Source: Lytechinus pictus (taxonomy: Eukaryota; Echinodermata; Echinoidea; Temnopleuroida; Toxopneustidae). From it: DNA of 64,000 nt. The stretch lies in the NCBI RefSeq assembly GCF_037042905.1, contig NC_087262.1, positions 5,914,001-5,978,000 of the forward strand, written 5' to 3'. Position numbers and translations under genes: made by a program. Position 1 is the first letter of the stretch, and each line of letters starts with the position of its first letter. The notes beneath the pieces were generated by a model. That model was given only the letters and a program-made list of their open reading frames with translations. It had not been told where the DNA came from and did not search any database. Below, in pieces: positions 24,986 to 37,504 of this stretch.

Positions 24986-25213
24986 GAGAAGTTTGTAACA
25001 GCAGGTCTTATGAGTTGTGTCTATGATAGATGGCCTTTAATTGCAGTTTGTAGTGTGAGTAAATACAAAGTTAATTAAATATAATGTGTGTTATTTTTAC
25101 ACAGAATGGCAAGATATTGCAGCATTAATATGAGATGTCAGAGAAAAACATGGAAAAGAAGAGTCATTAAGTGAGGGGCAGCCAACACTCCCACTGGGGC
25201 TCTTCCTTGGCTC

Positions 25214-26300
25214 ACAGTCAGACTGCAGGTCCCAAGAAAGTGGCTTCTTTCATCCAAGTGATATTCATGACTTGAGATGTTTTGCATATTTAATGAGCTT
25301 GATGCGGACCAAAATACCTCTTTTCATTCGGTCATTGATGCTCTAATTGTGCATCGAATTTCATAAATTTGGTACCATTGTAAAGAAGAAGAATCATTTT
25401 TTCAGGTCATGTGTTTGGATTTTTTCAAAGATTTTGTAATATAGGTTAAAATTTTGATCTAAAATATGCTACAAAACTATTATTTTCACCTGACAAAAGC
25501 TGCTATTTTCACAGTTTATTTTTGTTTGAGCCCAAATGATTTTTATATCATGATAAAGCTGAATATGTATGCTTTAAAATGATATAGGTTTCAAAATAAG
25601 AATTGGTTTAATCGGGTCAAGATCACACTTTTCATTTGCCAAGTACATAAAGCAGTTTGAAAACAAGAATACTGCACTCTGATTGGTCAAAGAGACCACA
25701 CAATGGCAAATTCCAACGGTCCCAGTGCCTGGGTTCGTGGGAAAGTCACACTTCCCATGTGGTAATCTCCTCAAATACCCCGCGCCTGTTGTTCTGTGAA
25801 CCTTATCCAGCCAATCAGAACTCTGGATTTCATGCAAGTACAAAATTTCAGAAATCTCGTCTTGTACCTTGGTGGGAAAAGTGTGATCTTGACCCGATTA
25901 AAAGGTGCCGCATATCAAGAGTGGCATTGTGAGAAAGTACAGAAGTTCAGCTTTATGGTGATATAGATATCATTGAGGCTCAAAATAAAAAGTTTTGCAC
26001 AATTTGCAAAAGAAAACAGAGGAAGAAAATTCAGTTTTGAGGCACATTTTCAGGCCAGAAATTCACTTATTTATCAAACTATTGTATCCAAAATAAATGG
26101 CCAATATGAAAGAGTAACTTTTACTCTATCTGATGGTGCAATAATATTTCATTTAACTTGAGGTTAAAACAGGTAAATTCTTAGAGAAAGAAAATCTCAC
26201 GAATCACGAGATTTTGCAAGGAGGAGGATTCAGCCACGAGATGATTTGGATGAATCTGGCCTTTTTGCTCATTAGCATAGGGACCTGCGGTCTGACTGCT
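25214..26300. mobile_element. Long imperfect inverted-repeat element (~1.1 kb)
   Basis: The outer ends ACAGTCAGACTGCAGGTCCC and GGGACCTGCGGTCTGACTGC are inverse. Further in, the TTATATCATGATAAAGCTGAA region (about 25540-25565) pairs with 25950-25975. A strong inner pair TAATCGGGTCAAGATCACAC (25609-25634) pairs with 25877-25902. The middle may be a separate MITE (25607-25904) inside an older palindrome. No ORF of note. Confidence 0.6.
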
Positions 26301-26762
26301 CAGTTGTATAAATTATCACAAAAGAATACACGATAGCAAGTTTTGAGAACTCTCTGCTGAAAACTTTGAGAGAGACTTGCCTTTTGCAAAATGACAACAC
26401 TTAATAGCCTTGCACAGTTGTCGTTTCAAAAACAAAGCCACGCGAACCAATTTTAGCTGAAGAAAAAACAACTTTGACATGTTCTCTTTCGAATTCGATG
26501 TCCTTGACCATTGGTGCATATGTGTTACTTTGTAGCCGTGTGCTTTGTCGGTATTCGTTTCAAACGGAACAGGCAATTCGAAAATTAGCATTTGATACAA
26601 AGATCGGGAATTAGTTCGGTTTGTGTGAACTCAACAGGAACGCTTGATCGGCCACCGTATTGTGTTCAGAGCCAAGATCACAATGAATATTATGCGACCT
26701 TGTTCTGAACAATCGACCGTCCCGACAGCGAATTATAGTAAGTCTGGACAGGAAACTCTAAA

Positions 26763-26932
26763 GTAATACCTCGGTCGCATTTGCTCTACGGCGGCCGTAC
26801 GGCGAGTCGAAAACAGCCGTTTTATTCATCTTTATTCAAACCACCTATAAGTAGCTGGTACAAAAAGTGTTAAAACGGCTGTTTTCGACTCGCCGTACGG
26901 TCGCCGTAGAGCAAATGTGACCGAGGTATTAC
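26763..26932. mobile_element. 170-bp hairpin MITE with 62-bp arms
   Basis: The arms, beginning GTAATACCTCGGTC and containing GCCGTACGGCGAGTCGAAAA, are inverse over 62 bp with two mismatches, around a ~45-bp loop. The near identity points to a young element or to maintained pairing. Confidence 0.85.
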
Positions 26933-27660
26933 ACAAAGTTTGTCATCAATACTGGACCTTGATGGTTCAAACATGGACCTACTACTCTGACATGGTTCAA
27001 AGGATTGTGCCACTCATTCAATGAACAAGGTAATGATATAACCTTGTTCTCAGTTACATCTCCATGTGTGGCAAAATAAGGATGGCAATGTTTGGCTTAT
27101 ATTCTCTTTTTCTTTGGGACAAATCCTTGATTTTTTTACACTGACAGTTTCCATTACACCTATTCATCATACGACTTGGCCCTTAAGTAAATTTGATTCT
27201 TTAGATTATTTTTTTCTTAATAAAAAATAGAGATAAAAAATGAAAATTTTCTTGCCATATTATTTTCCACCAATAGAGGGCGTACACAAAAATATGCCAA
27301 AAATTCAAGTTTTTGAGCGCTCTAGTGAATACAAAAATTATTCCCAATTTACTAATGAAAAATAAATTGCAACTGTATGGAAATTAGTAATTTTGATCAC
27401 AAAAGTGATATTTTAATCATTTTTTAAAGTGTGTGCTATAACAGCATTGCCATGCCATAGTCCAACCTGTAGATTCCCCACAGGCAGGATGGTTGCAGTG
27501 AACAAGTGGATTGTGCGGTGAATATGTCCTGATGAGGACTACTACGATTACTGTAACATCCGAGAAGGAAAGACATACGTAAACCAATCGATATATACTG
27601 AAAATCTGTGGAGATCGCTGTGGATATAATAAAGAAAGAGGAAAAGGAGAATTCGAGCAG
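26933..27660. other. Region upstream of gene B
   Basis: No coding exon supported. Fragments such as AATTCGAGCAG..CTGTTGAGYCATTG (27648-27685) recur upstream of gene C (40913-40936), so the duplicated block extends into this region. Confidence 0.5.
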
Positions 27661-27759
27661 TTTCGGATCTGTTGAGCCATTGTGCATGACCAGCTTCAAG
27701 ACAAGAGTTTGCCAATAGGAGAGTTTAATGTTCCAAATAGCCTGCGGTGGATTTTATAC
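27661..27759 (+). promoter_or_regulatory. Candidate non-coding first exon of gene B
   Basis: The segment GTGCATGACCAGCTTCAAGA to GGATTTTATAC is followed by a donor-like GTATGTG. It is conserved at gene C (to 41638) and the orphan copy (to 23998). A pyrimidine-rich acceptor TTTCGAG lies 7 bp before the coding ATG at 27981. A 5'UTR exon spliced to the coding exon is inferred; its 5' end is unknown. Confidence 0.35.
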
Positions 27760-27980
27760 GTATGTGAACAATGCATTTTATCATGATTATAATAGGCCTA
27801 TCTATTCACTTTATAATATATTTTCGTTTTTATTGAAGAGCTAGGGTGCATGATATGCCGTTTCAATAACCTAGAAAAAAATATGGATAATAAATATGAT
27901 TTACGCTTATTATTACTGCAGGATGTGTTTTAATAAATGTCTTTCTCCATTTTATTCTCTTTTGAGTTTCGAGAAGTGTT

Positions 27981-30900
27981 ATGGCCATTCTCTCCACTCT
28001 TGCCTCCCTACTGGCCAGAGTCAAAACAGCTGTTGTCGTGGGACTTGGTGCTCTGTTAACAGCAGTACTTGCCACTGGTTTTCGAGGTAGGCTTCACTTT
28101 TCTCATGACAAAAATAATTATATCGTACGTGCTGGTAATGGAAAATTCGTATGAAATGGAAATCGGAACTTCTTAAGCAATAGTAATGGCAAAATTCGTA
28201 AGTCGTGGTAATGGACAATTCGTAAGTTATGGTAATGGAAAATTAGTAAGTAAAGGTGATAGAAATACGCTTGTAATTGTAATAGAAATTCGTAAAGGTG
28301 ATCACCCAGTAAATTGTAGAAGACTATAGATTTTTTTTCTTCTAAATTTTAAGACGGAGGCCGATGTAGTTCCCTGGCGGAATAAGAACTAAGTAGTTTT
28401 ACCCACATACTATCCAGACCTGGTCCCACTGGCCGACGGACACAAAACGTTCTCCTAAAGGATACAGCGGACAGGCAAAATTTAGGGGTGGCTCCATCCG
28501 TTTTCATCCGCTCGCATCCGTAAGTGCAGTCATGGCAGTGGGACCAATTAAGCCCTAAAATATCATATAATCAACTAATTTAGAAAAAGACAATTTAATC
28601 CCTGGATCCATGAATGTATAGGAAAATAGAGGGGAACATGGATATAAAGATAGATCACCCTCTTTTAATATCATCATACTTTCAACAGGGGACTGGTTAC
28701 TTATTTACGTCCAAGTCAAGGGACTTTGGCAGGGTGATACGACATGGAGAACGACCTCCTCTCAACACACGTCCTTCGACATCGACAACTCAACCGATCA
28801 TGATTTCGGAAGCCATGGGAAATACCTAAAGGTTCGTGGTCTTGAAATGGAAATGTGATAATTTTTCTCACATATAAATTTTAGAACTGTAATTCCTTAC
28901 CTGTATAGAAATAACATCAGGAAGTATTTCCTGAAACAAAAAGTTTGTGATTTGCGCTGACGGTATTACTCTGAGCCAATCAAATACAAGAATTTCAGTA
29001 GCTTGTAACAATAAGATTGGGGAGCATTTCATGAAAAGTGATTTTTATTATTTTGTTACAAGCTGCGGAAATGAATACTCTGCAAAAGTTTCATATTGAC
29101 ATCTTTCCTTATGGGGAAAGAACTTAAGAATTACACATTGATTACTTTGTTAGAGCTTTCTCCTAATGTCGCTCCATAACCAAAGCCAATAAATTATACG
29201 TTATGACTGATTTTGTCAACTCTTAAGGGCATCAACTGACCCCCTTCAAACACGATAGCTACCAACACAATTCTTTTTTGGGGAACTGAACATTTCAAAC
29301 AATTATCACTCGTATTTGGATTGTGAGGTGTCTTTCATCTGTTTTTTTTTCTTAGGGCTTAGGATTTTACGTTCTTCAATCTTTAACCGGGGCTTTCCTC
29401 ATCTTCTATGGAGTTGGTGGATACTTGAAATGGTACTACTACATACAACGCCGTGAGAGGGCAGCAGACTGGAAATGCCAGCCGGATCGGTTTTTAAAAC
29501 CGGAAGAAGACCGGTTGGAGTTTTGGTTGGGATCTCTGAACATGGTAATTGGGTCTTTTATATCAGGTAAGCAAGTTTCAAGGTAATTCTGAGTTTTCTT
29601 TGGGCAATTTCCGCTATCCATTATCCTTTCCTTAAATCGGCAAAAAAATCAAGAAAAAGAATTAGGACCCCTCAACTTATTAACTGAAGAAATTTGATTG
29701 CAGATTGCCACTGACATTAATGCAAAAGCTATGAAATTGACCTTTGGTAAAGCATTCACTGATTTTAAGTAATATTCAATTTCAATTGAAGTTTATGATT
29801 TCCGTAGCCTAGAGGACTCCGTGATGATACTTTTATCATATCTGTCTTTACCTTTTCTCCGTGATGATACTTTATCATATCTGTCTTTGTCTTTTCATTG
29901 ATCACGGAGCCTAGACACGGGCCCTAGAACCGAATGTGGTAAACAATGATGGATTTACCACATTAATTTTTGAAGAAAAAAAAAGGAATTTATCCTGTTT
30001 TGAAGCCTTCGTACTCGTAATGCGTATGAAGGCTTCAAAAATATTAACAAAAAAGGTTAAAATTCGAAGGTTTCTTACCAGACAGATCACTTTCTTGCAA
30101 CGACAAAAGATTTCCACGATAAATAATAATTTGTGTATATAATTGTGTTACAAACGGCGCCTCATAGGAAGTACACACTGATCTGTACATATCAGTAAAG
30201 GTACGTCATCGCAAAACAAAATGTCATTGTGTTATACCACTGATCTGAATCAGTGGTGTAGCTAGGATTTCCTTTTTTTTACGTTATAACATGAAATCAT
30301 AATTGTTTCATTTTTTCAAAAATGTGTAAATGATATGTCTCCATTATGATGAAATAAGTTGCAGCAAGAAATAACTACTCACTTAATCAGTTGTTAATCG
30401 AATTATTTTAGTTCTTGATAGATTTTTAATAAACCTAATTTCATATAATAAAATACAAAAGAACAAGTGGGGATATGGCATCATCAGCCCACCTAATAAA
30501 TAGGCATGAAGACATGCCTAGAACTGTTTCACCGGAATAATGCAAATTTTTAAAATTCAGTAACTTCGTTGTTATTCGATTTTGATCAAATTTTCAGCAT
30601 TTTGCTTTGTGAACTTTACTCTATTTATTGAGATATAAATATCGTCATCCCGGAGCATCTTTAAGCTCCATATCAGCCTATTGAGCAAGATATGAATCTC
30701 ATCGAACAGGCAATGCGAGCGCGAGCGAAAATTTTATATAGTGACATGAAAGTTTTTTTTTTTGCAAGTCTTCCCCTCACATTATTTCCTTCTGTCTTTC
30801 CCGTTCTTTTTTTTCTTTTCCCCCTATTTTTCTTTATTTTTGCTCCGCCAATAAGGGGGCCGGGCCCCTGAGCCCCCTGGATTTGCCTATGTGTAAAAGC

Positions 30901-33900
30901 ATATAGGCATAGTCATTGCTATGATTTTCCCGTTTCAAATCTGTGCTCTCATTGTCAGAGATATATTTATAAGAAATGTAAATGATGCTGTAACTTGGGT
31001 CCTACCGTTTTTGAGTTGTTCTACTCTCAACAAGTTGTAAATAATTACGTATTAATAATGAAAATTATGACATCTTATAATAGTCATAATAGCCAAAGGT
31101 CATGTCATTGTGTGATACAGCGTGGGAATACTTTGTCGTTACAAGCAAGTGATCTGTTTGGTAAGAAACTTCGAATTTCACCTTTTTATTAACATTTTTG
31201 AAGCCTTTATACGCATCAAAAGTATAAAATAAGGCTTAAAAAACAGGATAAATTTCCCATTGTTTTCCCAAAATTAATGTGGTAAATGTGGATTTTCGAG
31301 AGGAATCCATCACTGTTTACCACATTCGACACGCAGGTCTATAGGGCCCGTGCCTAGGCTCCTTGATGAAAAGACAAAGACAAATATAAACAAATATCAT
31401 CAAGGAGTACTAGCGGCTATATGACTTCCGTAGATTTTGAGATTCGTCAGTGAAAAGCAGCTTGTATGAACATGCCTTCCGAAATAATCACATGAAATTG
31501 CTATATTGTTTTTCTTTTCATCCCGCAAAGGTACCCTCGTGACGTACATTATGAACGGAGGGGAAACAAAGCTCTATTACGGCATCAACGACTACGGGTG
31601 GGGCTACTTCATCGCCTCCATCCCACTTACTTACCTGTACAACGAAGCAGCTATGTACTATCCTCATCGTTTGCTGCACTTCCCACTCTTTTACCGTCGA
31701 TTTCACAAGCTTCATCATCGATTCAAAGCTCCAACTCCCTGGTCAACCGCTGCCATGCATCCTTGTGAATTCATCTACTTCCAGTTTTTCCTCGAGATTC
31801 CGATTTTCCTGTTTCCATTACACGCAGGTAAAATAAAATCAACGGAACATGCTGAATGCGATCATGTTGTTCACGCATTAGCCAATCAGAGAACGCCATA
31901 ATGCGATCAAGAATTTATTCCTTGCTCTGATTGTCCTCTGTGGTCCAATTACAAATAGGTATACCTGACAGAAATATCATTCAATAAGTATAGCTTTTAC
32001 TCATGTGCACCTTGCGAATACGAACCCCGAAAATATAGAAAATGTATCGCCAAAAGAGTACCGAAGTGTGACGTCACTGTCATTCGCAGCCAATGGTCGT
32101 CTATAATTGCCCTATCATTCTGAGGTTGCAAGCGATGAAATTCCTTTAGTAGCCATTTTCTCCTATGAAAAACACACTCCTGGTTCATTTGTTTAGAACC
32201 AGGCCGCCGTGACACCATGGCAACTGACGTCATTGCTCAGGTACTCTATAATCAGACACCATGACTATGCCAGATAGATTACAGTTGTCATGAATGTATT
32301 GTCCCAAACTCACACAGCAATTACAACATTTCCATGGATAGATGCCCAGACGGGTAAAGTGGCTATTCCCGCGTAAAGCTTCGACGAATTCCGTAGAAAC
32401 GCGCAATTATTTATTTGAACCCTGGACGTAGTATGAATTCACAAACATGTGACTGTCATTGTCATCTGAATAACATTCTCTCCATATTCATCCCATCATG
32501 GTCGCCGTCAATAAGGCCCTGAGTTAAAAGAAGCGTTCCGTGATTAGATATAAATATTACACAAATTGTACGCGCAGAAGGTAATAAATCACTAAAATCC
32601 TGGAAGATTAATGTGCAGTTCTGTTTGACAAATGCTAATCTTAGTTCCATGGGTTTTATTTGGAAAACTGTATCCTTATTTCAAGATATAGGCTAAAATA
32701 ATATTGATTGTTTATAACTGATAATCACAATATTGGAGATTTCCTCGTAATATTTCAGAGAATCATGGCATATAGCTTGTAGGGGACGTGTCTGCCTCAG
32801 TTTATCAAAGTCATTACGAGTGTGCAGAAGAGTGCAAATAGTAATAACAAATTTTGTATCACAAAAATTGTCTGCTTCTCAATTTTGCTCTTCCAAATCT
32901 GAAGCAGGTTGGTTGAAAGCTATATTTTAATGCAGGGCATCAGCTAGAAAACGCCAAGACTAGGACAAAGATTCATTTGTGAAAGATACGCCTTGGTAGC
33001 CACTATTAGTGGGTTTTCGCCCAGCGTCGTACGACGTAGAACGTACGTGTGCAAAAATCGCCAACTTTCATGGAAACAGAGGCCCGAGCGTTCTTGAGCT
33101 CAAATCACGGACGGTTCTTCCGCAAATTAGCGGGCGTCCGCATTAGAACGTAGGATTTGTCAACAGCCGTCAACAGCCAATCAGATCGCTTGTAGAGCGA
33201 GCAAGCTGAGCCGATCGATGTAAACACATTCGCCCATCGCGTGCATGCACATGTTGTACTCTACTCTGACTACACTGATAGCTGAAAGCTTCAAAACATG
33301 GACTCGAATGCGAGTTTTTCGGTGAGTACCATTTCAATTATACTAAAATCAAGCTAAGTATAATTTCAAAATGTTACAGTAGAAGTTTAAACGAGTATGA
33401 TTATTGAAATATGATTGAAAAGCCGTTGCATGGCTCGGTCGACGACGCGACTGCAAGACACATGGCACTGCCAGTTGTGTGCACATAGTAGGAACATATA
33501 CAATGCACATGTTGGCGTGTCAACATTACATGCCAACCATGCCAGCCGGTCGATCCGGCCGCGTTCAGCGATTTGCGAAACTGCTTACAAGCGAGAGTTG
33601 AGCGCGACGGACGCACGAACAAAGAGATCGTTCTACGTCGTAGATAGCGTCGTACGACGCTGGGCGAAAACCCACTATTGTCAAAACACCTGTATGTTAT
33701 CATTAATATGCACATAATCGGGATACGGCGGCTATGATTGCATCAAAAGAATGCTCTAATTTATCGTCCATTTCTTATATAGGTCCATGTTTGAAAATAA
33801 ACTATTAGTCCAGTATTAGCCCTAGCCTAGCATGTTGTCTTGACATTAATGGCAATCTGAAGTGTTTGAGAATTGGATGTAGATATAGATCTAAGCCTAA

Positions 33901-36461
33901 GGCCTATGTAAGGGTACCAGTAATTTGAGGGTGCTGATTATTTACAAATTGAAGATTCCCTGACAAAGCAAGTTTCACAATTTCTTGTTTAAACCCCCAT
34001 TCTACAGAGAGAAAGACCTCTCAAAGACAGCTATAAGATCGTGACACTTGCTTGCTTTTCAAAGGTCTTTCAATGAACTTTGAAAGATCTCCCGAGGGCT
34101 TTCACAATTCCTGATTGATCTTTCAGTGACCTTCGTGGTCTCCATGATCTCCAAATCGTTTTGAAACGGTTCAAAACAGTCTTTCAGCGGTCTTTCAGGA
34201 AAATAATTTTTTTGATGATCTTTCAGAAGTCTTTCAGCGGTCTATTGATGAACTTAGTTCTTATTAGTCTTTCCATGATTTTTTAACATTCTCTCCAGAT
34301 TTTTTGCGGAGATCACTGAAAGGCTAACGAGAGATCATTTAAAGATCATTGAAAGATCATTGAAAGACCAGGAAAAGTTAATTGAAAGAAACAAATATCC
34401 TTTGTAATGTTTATTTTTTCAAAGGGGTTTTTCTGTTCTGGCTGATCTACGGATACTACTACGGCATCATATCTCACTCTGGAATCGATCTACATTCTAA
34501 ACTGCCATGGCAACCAAGCACAATGTTCCACGACGATCACCATAAGTAATTCAGATTTTTCTCTCAAATACCATTTGCATGTTTTCCATTTTCAATACAG
34601 GCCAATGATATGTCTGGTCTGTACAATGACCTCCATCTTTTAGTTAAAACCTTTACTTTGTTCTGTTGAAAATGAAATAAAACAAATTGAAATAAACTTG
34701 AATTACAAAATAGCAGAGTTGTTTTAGAATAAGGCCTAAGTGACGAAAAGCTATAATGAAGGATGGGGGTAGTACCATAGGGTATTTATACGCGGGAGGG
34801 GGGCGCCCCAACGATTATTAATTAAAAAAAAGAGAGAGCAAAAGAAAGAGAGGATAGAAATGAAGAAGATTATTAAAGGAGAATGAAACCCTTGAAACCA
34901 GCTGAATCTATATCAAAGAGAAAAATCAAAGAAACATATTGTTGAAAGTTTGAGGAAGATTGAATGAATAATAACAAAGTTATGAGCATTTGAATATTGA
35001 GATCACTAATGCCATGTAGATCCTCCCATTGGCAATGCGACCAAGATCTGTGATGTCACACACGTACAACTCCCTCATTACTTTAGTACTTATTTCACTT
35101 ATATTCTCATTTTTATAGACTCTATTACAAGGTGAGGTGTTCTCTTTATGAGAGGACAAGTACAGAGGTTTCACAACATTATATCATTGATGAATCGTTT
35201 GTCATATGATTAGAATGAGCAAAAAGAGATGTTTTGGGGTATATTTTCAGTGTCCAAAAGGGGAGAGTTGTTCATCTGTGACATCATAGATCTTGGTCGC
35301 ATTGCCAATGGGAGGATCTCCATAGCATTAGTGATCTCGACATTCAAATGCTCATAACTCTTCTATTGCTAGTCCTATTTTACTCAAACTTTTGTTGATC
35401 TTATTCTTTGATTTTTCTGCTTTCACAAAACCTAACTTGCTCCAAGAGTTTCATTCTCATTTAAAGAGAGACGTCTAGGTCACGAACACCTCGGAAACGT
35501 TCTCATTCAAAGGCAACAAATGACGTTACCAATCATGCAAATGGGTATTCCGAAACCCCCTTCCGGCCGTTATAGAAGGTATACTGCGCGTACTGCAGTA
35601 TTGCCGCAGTAAATGTGCCATTTTATCGCACAGTTTCTGTGGTAATATCGCGTTACTCGCTATACCCATGATGCGTGATGTCAGACGGAAGCTTTACAAA
35701 ATATAATATTAAAGAAGCTAATGGAAAAAAGCAAACCTATTACTTTCCTGATACGAATTCATTTCTAAAATCAACTTTCAAAGATTGTAAAAAATCTTTT
35801 GTAAAAATAACTTTTTAAAATTCCTCCCAATCAATGAACAATTTTCACACATCGATCAATAATTTTGATTAGCATGAAGGCATGGCCCTGGGAAGCGGGG
35901 TGCTGCCTAAAATTTTCTTGGGGGAGCTGCGTGTATTATATTTCATAGGCAGCACCCCCTAGGTGTTCTGGAAGATGTTTAAAAATTGAAAAGAAAAATG
36001 TAACCAAAATTACCTTAATTTTGTATTGAAACCTGGATTTTGGAGGGCTTTTTAAATTCTTCAAGACCAATTTGACCTCCATTTTTTAGTTAAAACCTTT
36101 TTATTTTGCTCTTCAAATTTCCATCAGCACCTCAGTACAAAAACCGTTCCCAGTGCCATGCATGTAGACCAGTTATTCAGGGAAGGCTACTCTGATTTGA
36201 GTGCTCCCATGAGATCTTGAATAATTTTATTTTTCATATTTATGCATATAGGATTGTATTGTGTATTATTTGTTTTATTTCGTTATATATGACAGGTACT
36301 TCCATTGCAATTTTGGCGTGAATACGATGCTTTTCGATAAGCTTCATGGGACCATCAGGAAAGAGGACAGACTTTACTCAGAAACGATCTTTGGAGGGAA
36401 GGGCGCCTCCATCAGACGAACTCCAGATGCAAAATTCAAGGATTTGAATAAAGACAAGTAG
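27981..36461 (+). CDS. Fatty acid hydroxylase / sterol desaturase family protein, copy B
   Basis: Six exons: 27981-28086, 28689-28831, 29356-29566, 31531-31827, 34425-34545, 36296-36461; 347 residues; intron phases 1,0,1,1,2 as in A and C. Exon 1 encodes a hydrophobic N-terminus, exon 2 a polar region, exon 3 a membrane segment followed by the conserved WKCQPDRFL stretch. Exon 4 carries HRLLH (199-203) and HKLHH (212-216), and exon 5 HSG and HDDHH (288-292). Together these are the full set of di-iron ligands expected of the superfamily, so the enzyme is predicted active. The C-terminus NKDK lacks the dilysine pair of A. Intron 2 has a weak donor GTTCGT. It differs from C at 53 of 347 residues by my count. 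Its introns carry several transposons absent from C. Confidence 0.93.
28125..28300 (+). repeat. Minisatellite in intron 1 of gene B
   Basis: Imperfect units of about 24 bp, e.g. GGTAATGGAAAATTAGTAAG and GGTAATGGACAATTCGTAAG, containing repeated GTAAGT words that look like splice donors. Homologous arrays occur after the orphan exon and in gene C. Confidence 0.75.
28421..28546. mobile_element. Short MITE (TGGTCCCACTG ends)
   Basis: TGGTCCCACTG at the left and CAGTGGGACCA at the right are perfect 11-bp inverted ends of a 126-bp segment in intron 1 of gene B. Gene C lacks it at the matching place (after CCCACATACTA, 42351-42361). Confidence 0.7.
29812..31420. mobile_element. 1.6-kb inverted-repeat element in intron 3 of gene B
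   Basis: The arms of roughly 290 bp (about 29815-30105 and 31155-31410) are inverse, sharing CTAG.ACTCC.TGATGATA at the edge, ACGGGCCCTAG and TTACCACATTAATTTT inside. The word TTCCGTAG stands on both sides (29804-29811 and 31427-31434). Gene C has a single copy with no insert (near 44472). The interior contains another repeat starting CAGTGGTGTAGCTAGGATTT (30250) and ending near 30890 in G/C-rich sequence. Confidence 0.75.
31828..34424 (+). other. Intron 4 of gene B
   Basis: Phase-1 intron. The first ~550 bp are homologous to intron 4 of gene C. It contains the inverted-repeat element 33008-33676 and, at 34005-34380, sequence rich in CTTTCA/TGAAAG words in both orientations. No coding potential seen. 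Confidence 0.7.
33008..33676. mobile_element. Inverted-repeat element with AGTGGGTTTTCGCCC ends
   Basis: Left AGTGGGTTTTCGCCCAGCGT and right ACGCTGGGCGAAAACCCACT are perfect inverses, extended by CGTACGACGTAGAACG (left) and its near inverse. ATT lies on both outer sides, a possible 3-bp target duplication. 669 bp, GC-richer than its surroundings, no transposase. Confidence 0.85.
34877..35460. mobile_element. TTAA-flanked (piggyBac-like) MITE in intron 5 of gene B
   Basis: Begins AGGAGAATGAAAC after TTAA (34873-34876) and ends TTTCATTCTCAT before TTAA (35461-35464). The arms pair over about 170 bp, including CCATTGGCAATGCGACCAAG. TTAA duplication is the piggyBac hallmark; no transposase is present. 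Confidence 0.8.
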
Positions 36462-36594
36462 CTACACATCGACAGACATCACTAATGTGGGATATTAAAA
36501 GCGATATTCAGCTTCTTTTTTTTAGCAAGTCCGTTATCTTTGCTTTTCAGCAAGTCCGTTATCTTTGCGAATACCAGCATTTCGTGCAATGCGT

Positions 36595-36884
36595 ACACTG
36601 CAAACACTCTGGAGGTGTTGATTTAACACCATCCCGGAATCTTAATATGCCCACACCAGATAGAGAAGTGTTAAACAACACAAGTTTCGTTTTGGTCTAA
36701 CACCAGATAGGTGTTTATACAACACCAATAAGTATTAAAACAGCATCGGTTTGATTCCAGACTGGTGTTGTTTCAATACTTCTCTGGTGTGGACATATAA
36801 TATATTCCGGTGATGAATACACTGCAAAACCTCCGGTGTTGATTTAACACCAGCCCGGAATCAACACCGGAGTTGTTGCAGTGT
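36595..36884. mobile_element. Short inverted-repeat element (ACACTGCAA ends) with inner copy
   Basis: Starts ACACTGCAAACACTCTGGAG and ends CGGAGTTGTTGCAGTGT, with repeated AACACC/GGTGTT words. The last ~64 bp form a second, tighter palindrome with the same ends. Confidence 0.7.
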
Positions 36885-37329
36885 ATTCATCACCGGTATA
36901 TGATGACAAAAGGATTCTAAATTCCTGCGATTATCATCTATAGTTGATAATTATGTTCTCGTTTGCTTTTATTACTGCCTTTAAAATAACTTACAATATC
37001 AAATACGACATAATTACATGCAATATACAAAATAATCCATAACATAAAAAATATAATCATGATACATAATGAATACAAAATGGCGATGTGAGCATAAACT
37101 TATTATTTCAATAATAAAGATAATAATAATGAAAATATCGGAACGCAGGAGACCGCCATCGTAAGCGGTTAAGCTTGAGATTTTCTCATTATCTTATGTA
37201 CATGTATATAAATTTTAATTGTCTAAGTATTTTTGCGTATACACATATTTCTCATGTCAGTTTTTACAAAGGTTACTGCTTTTTAATGTTTGAAATATGA
37301 AATGAGTCTTTTAATTGTTTTTACTTTGT

Positions 37330-37398
37330 ATACATGACCAATTCGGCCATTTGGCTGCGACTCACGTTTTTAATAAACCTTGAATTGAATTGAATTGA
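37330..37398 (+). repeat. LINE-like 3' end with (TTGAA)n tail
   Basis: GGCTGCGACTCACG, then AATAAACC and repeated TTGAATTGAA, as at the 3' end of many CR1/L2-type retrotransposons. It lies on the plus strand beside a minus-strand LINE remnant. Confidence 0.45.
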
Positions 37399-37504
37399 TG
37401 GCGGCCTCATAAAAAGGTTCGTGACCGAGGTTGATATTTACTGATCAAGTGGGTGCAATGCAGGTGCAGGTGCTGTAGATATCAGTAGAGTAGAATAAGA
37501 AATT

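Noticed and set aside
33401-33717. Overlapping ~100-codon ORFs on both strands
   Set aside because: Both fall within the GC-rich inverted-repeat element 33008-33676 and have no protein features.
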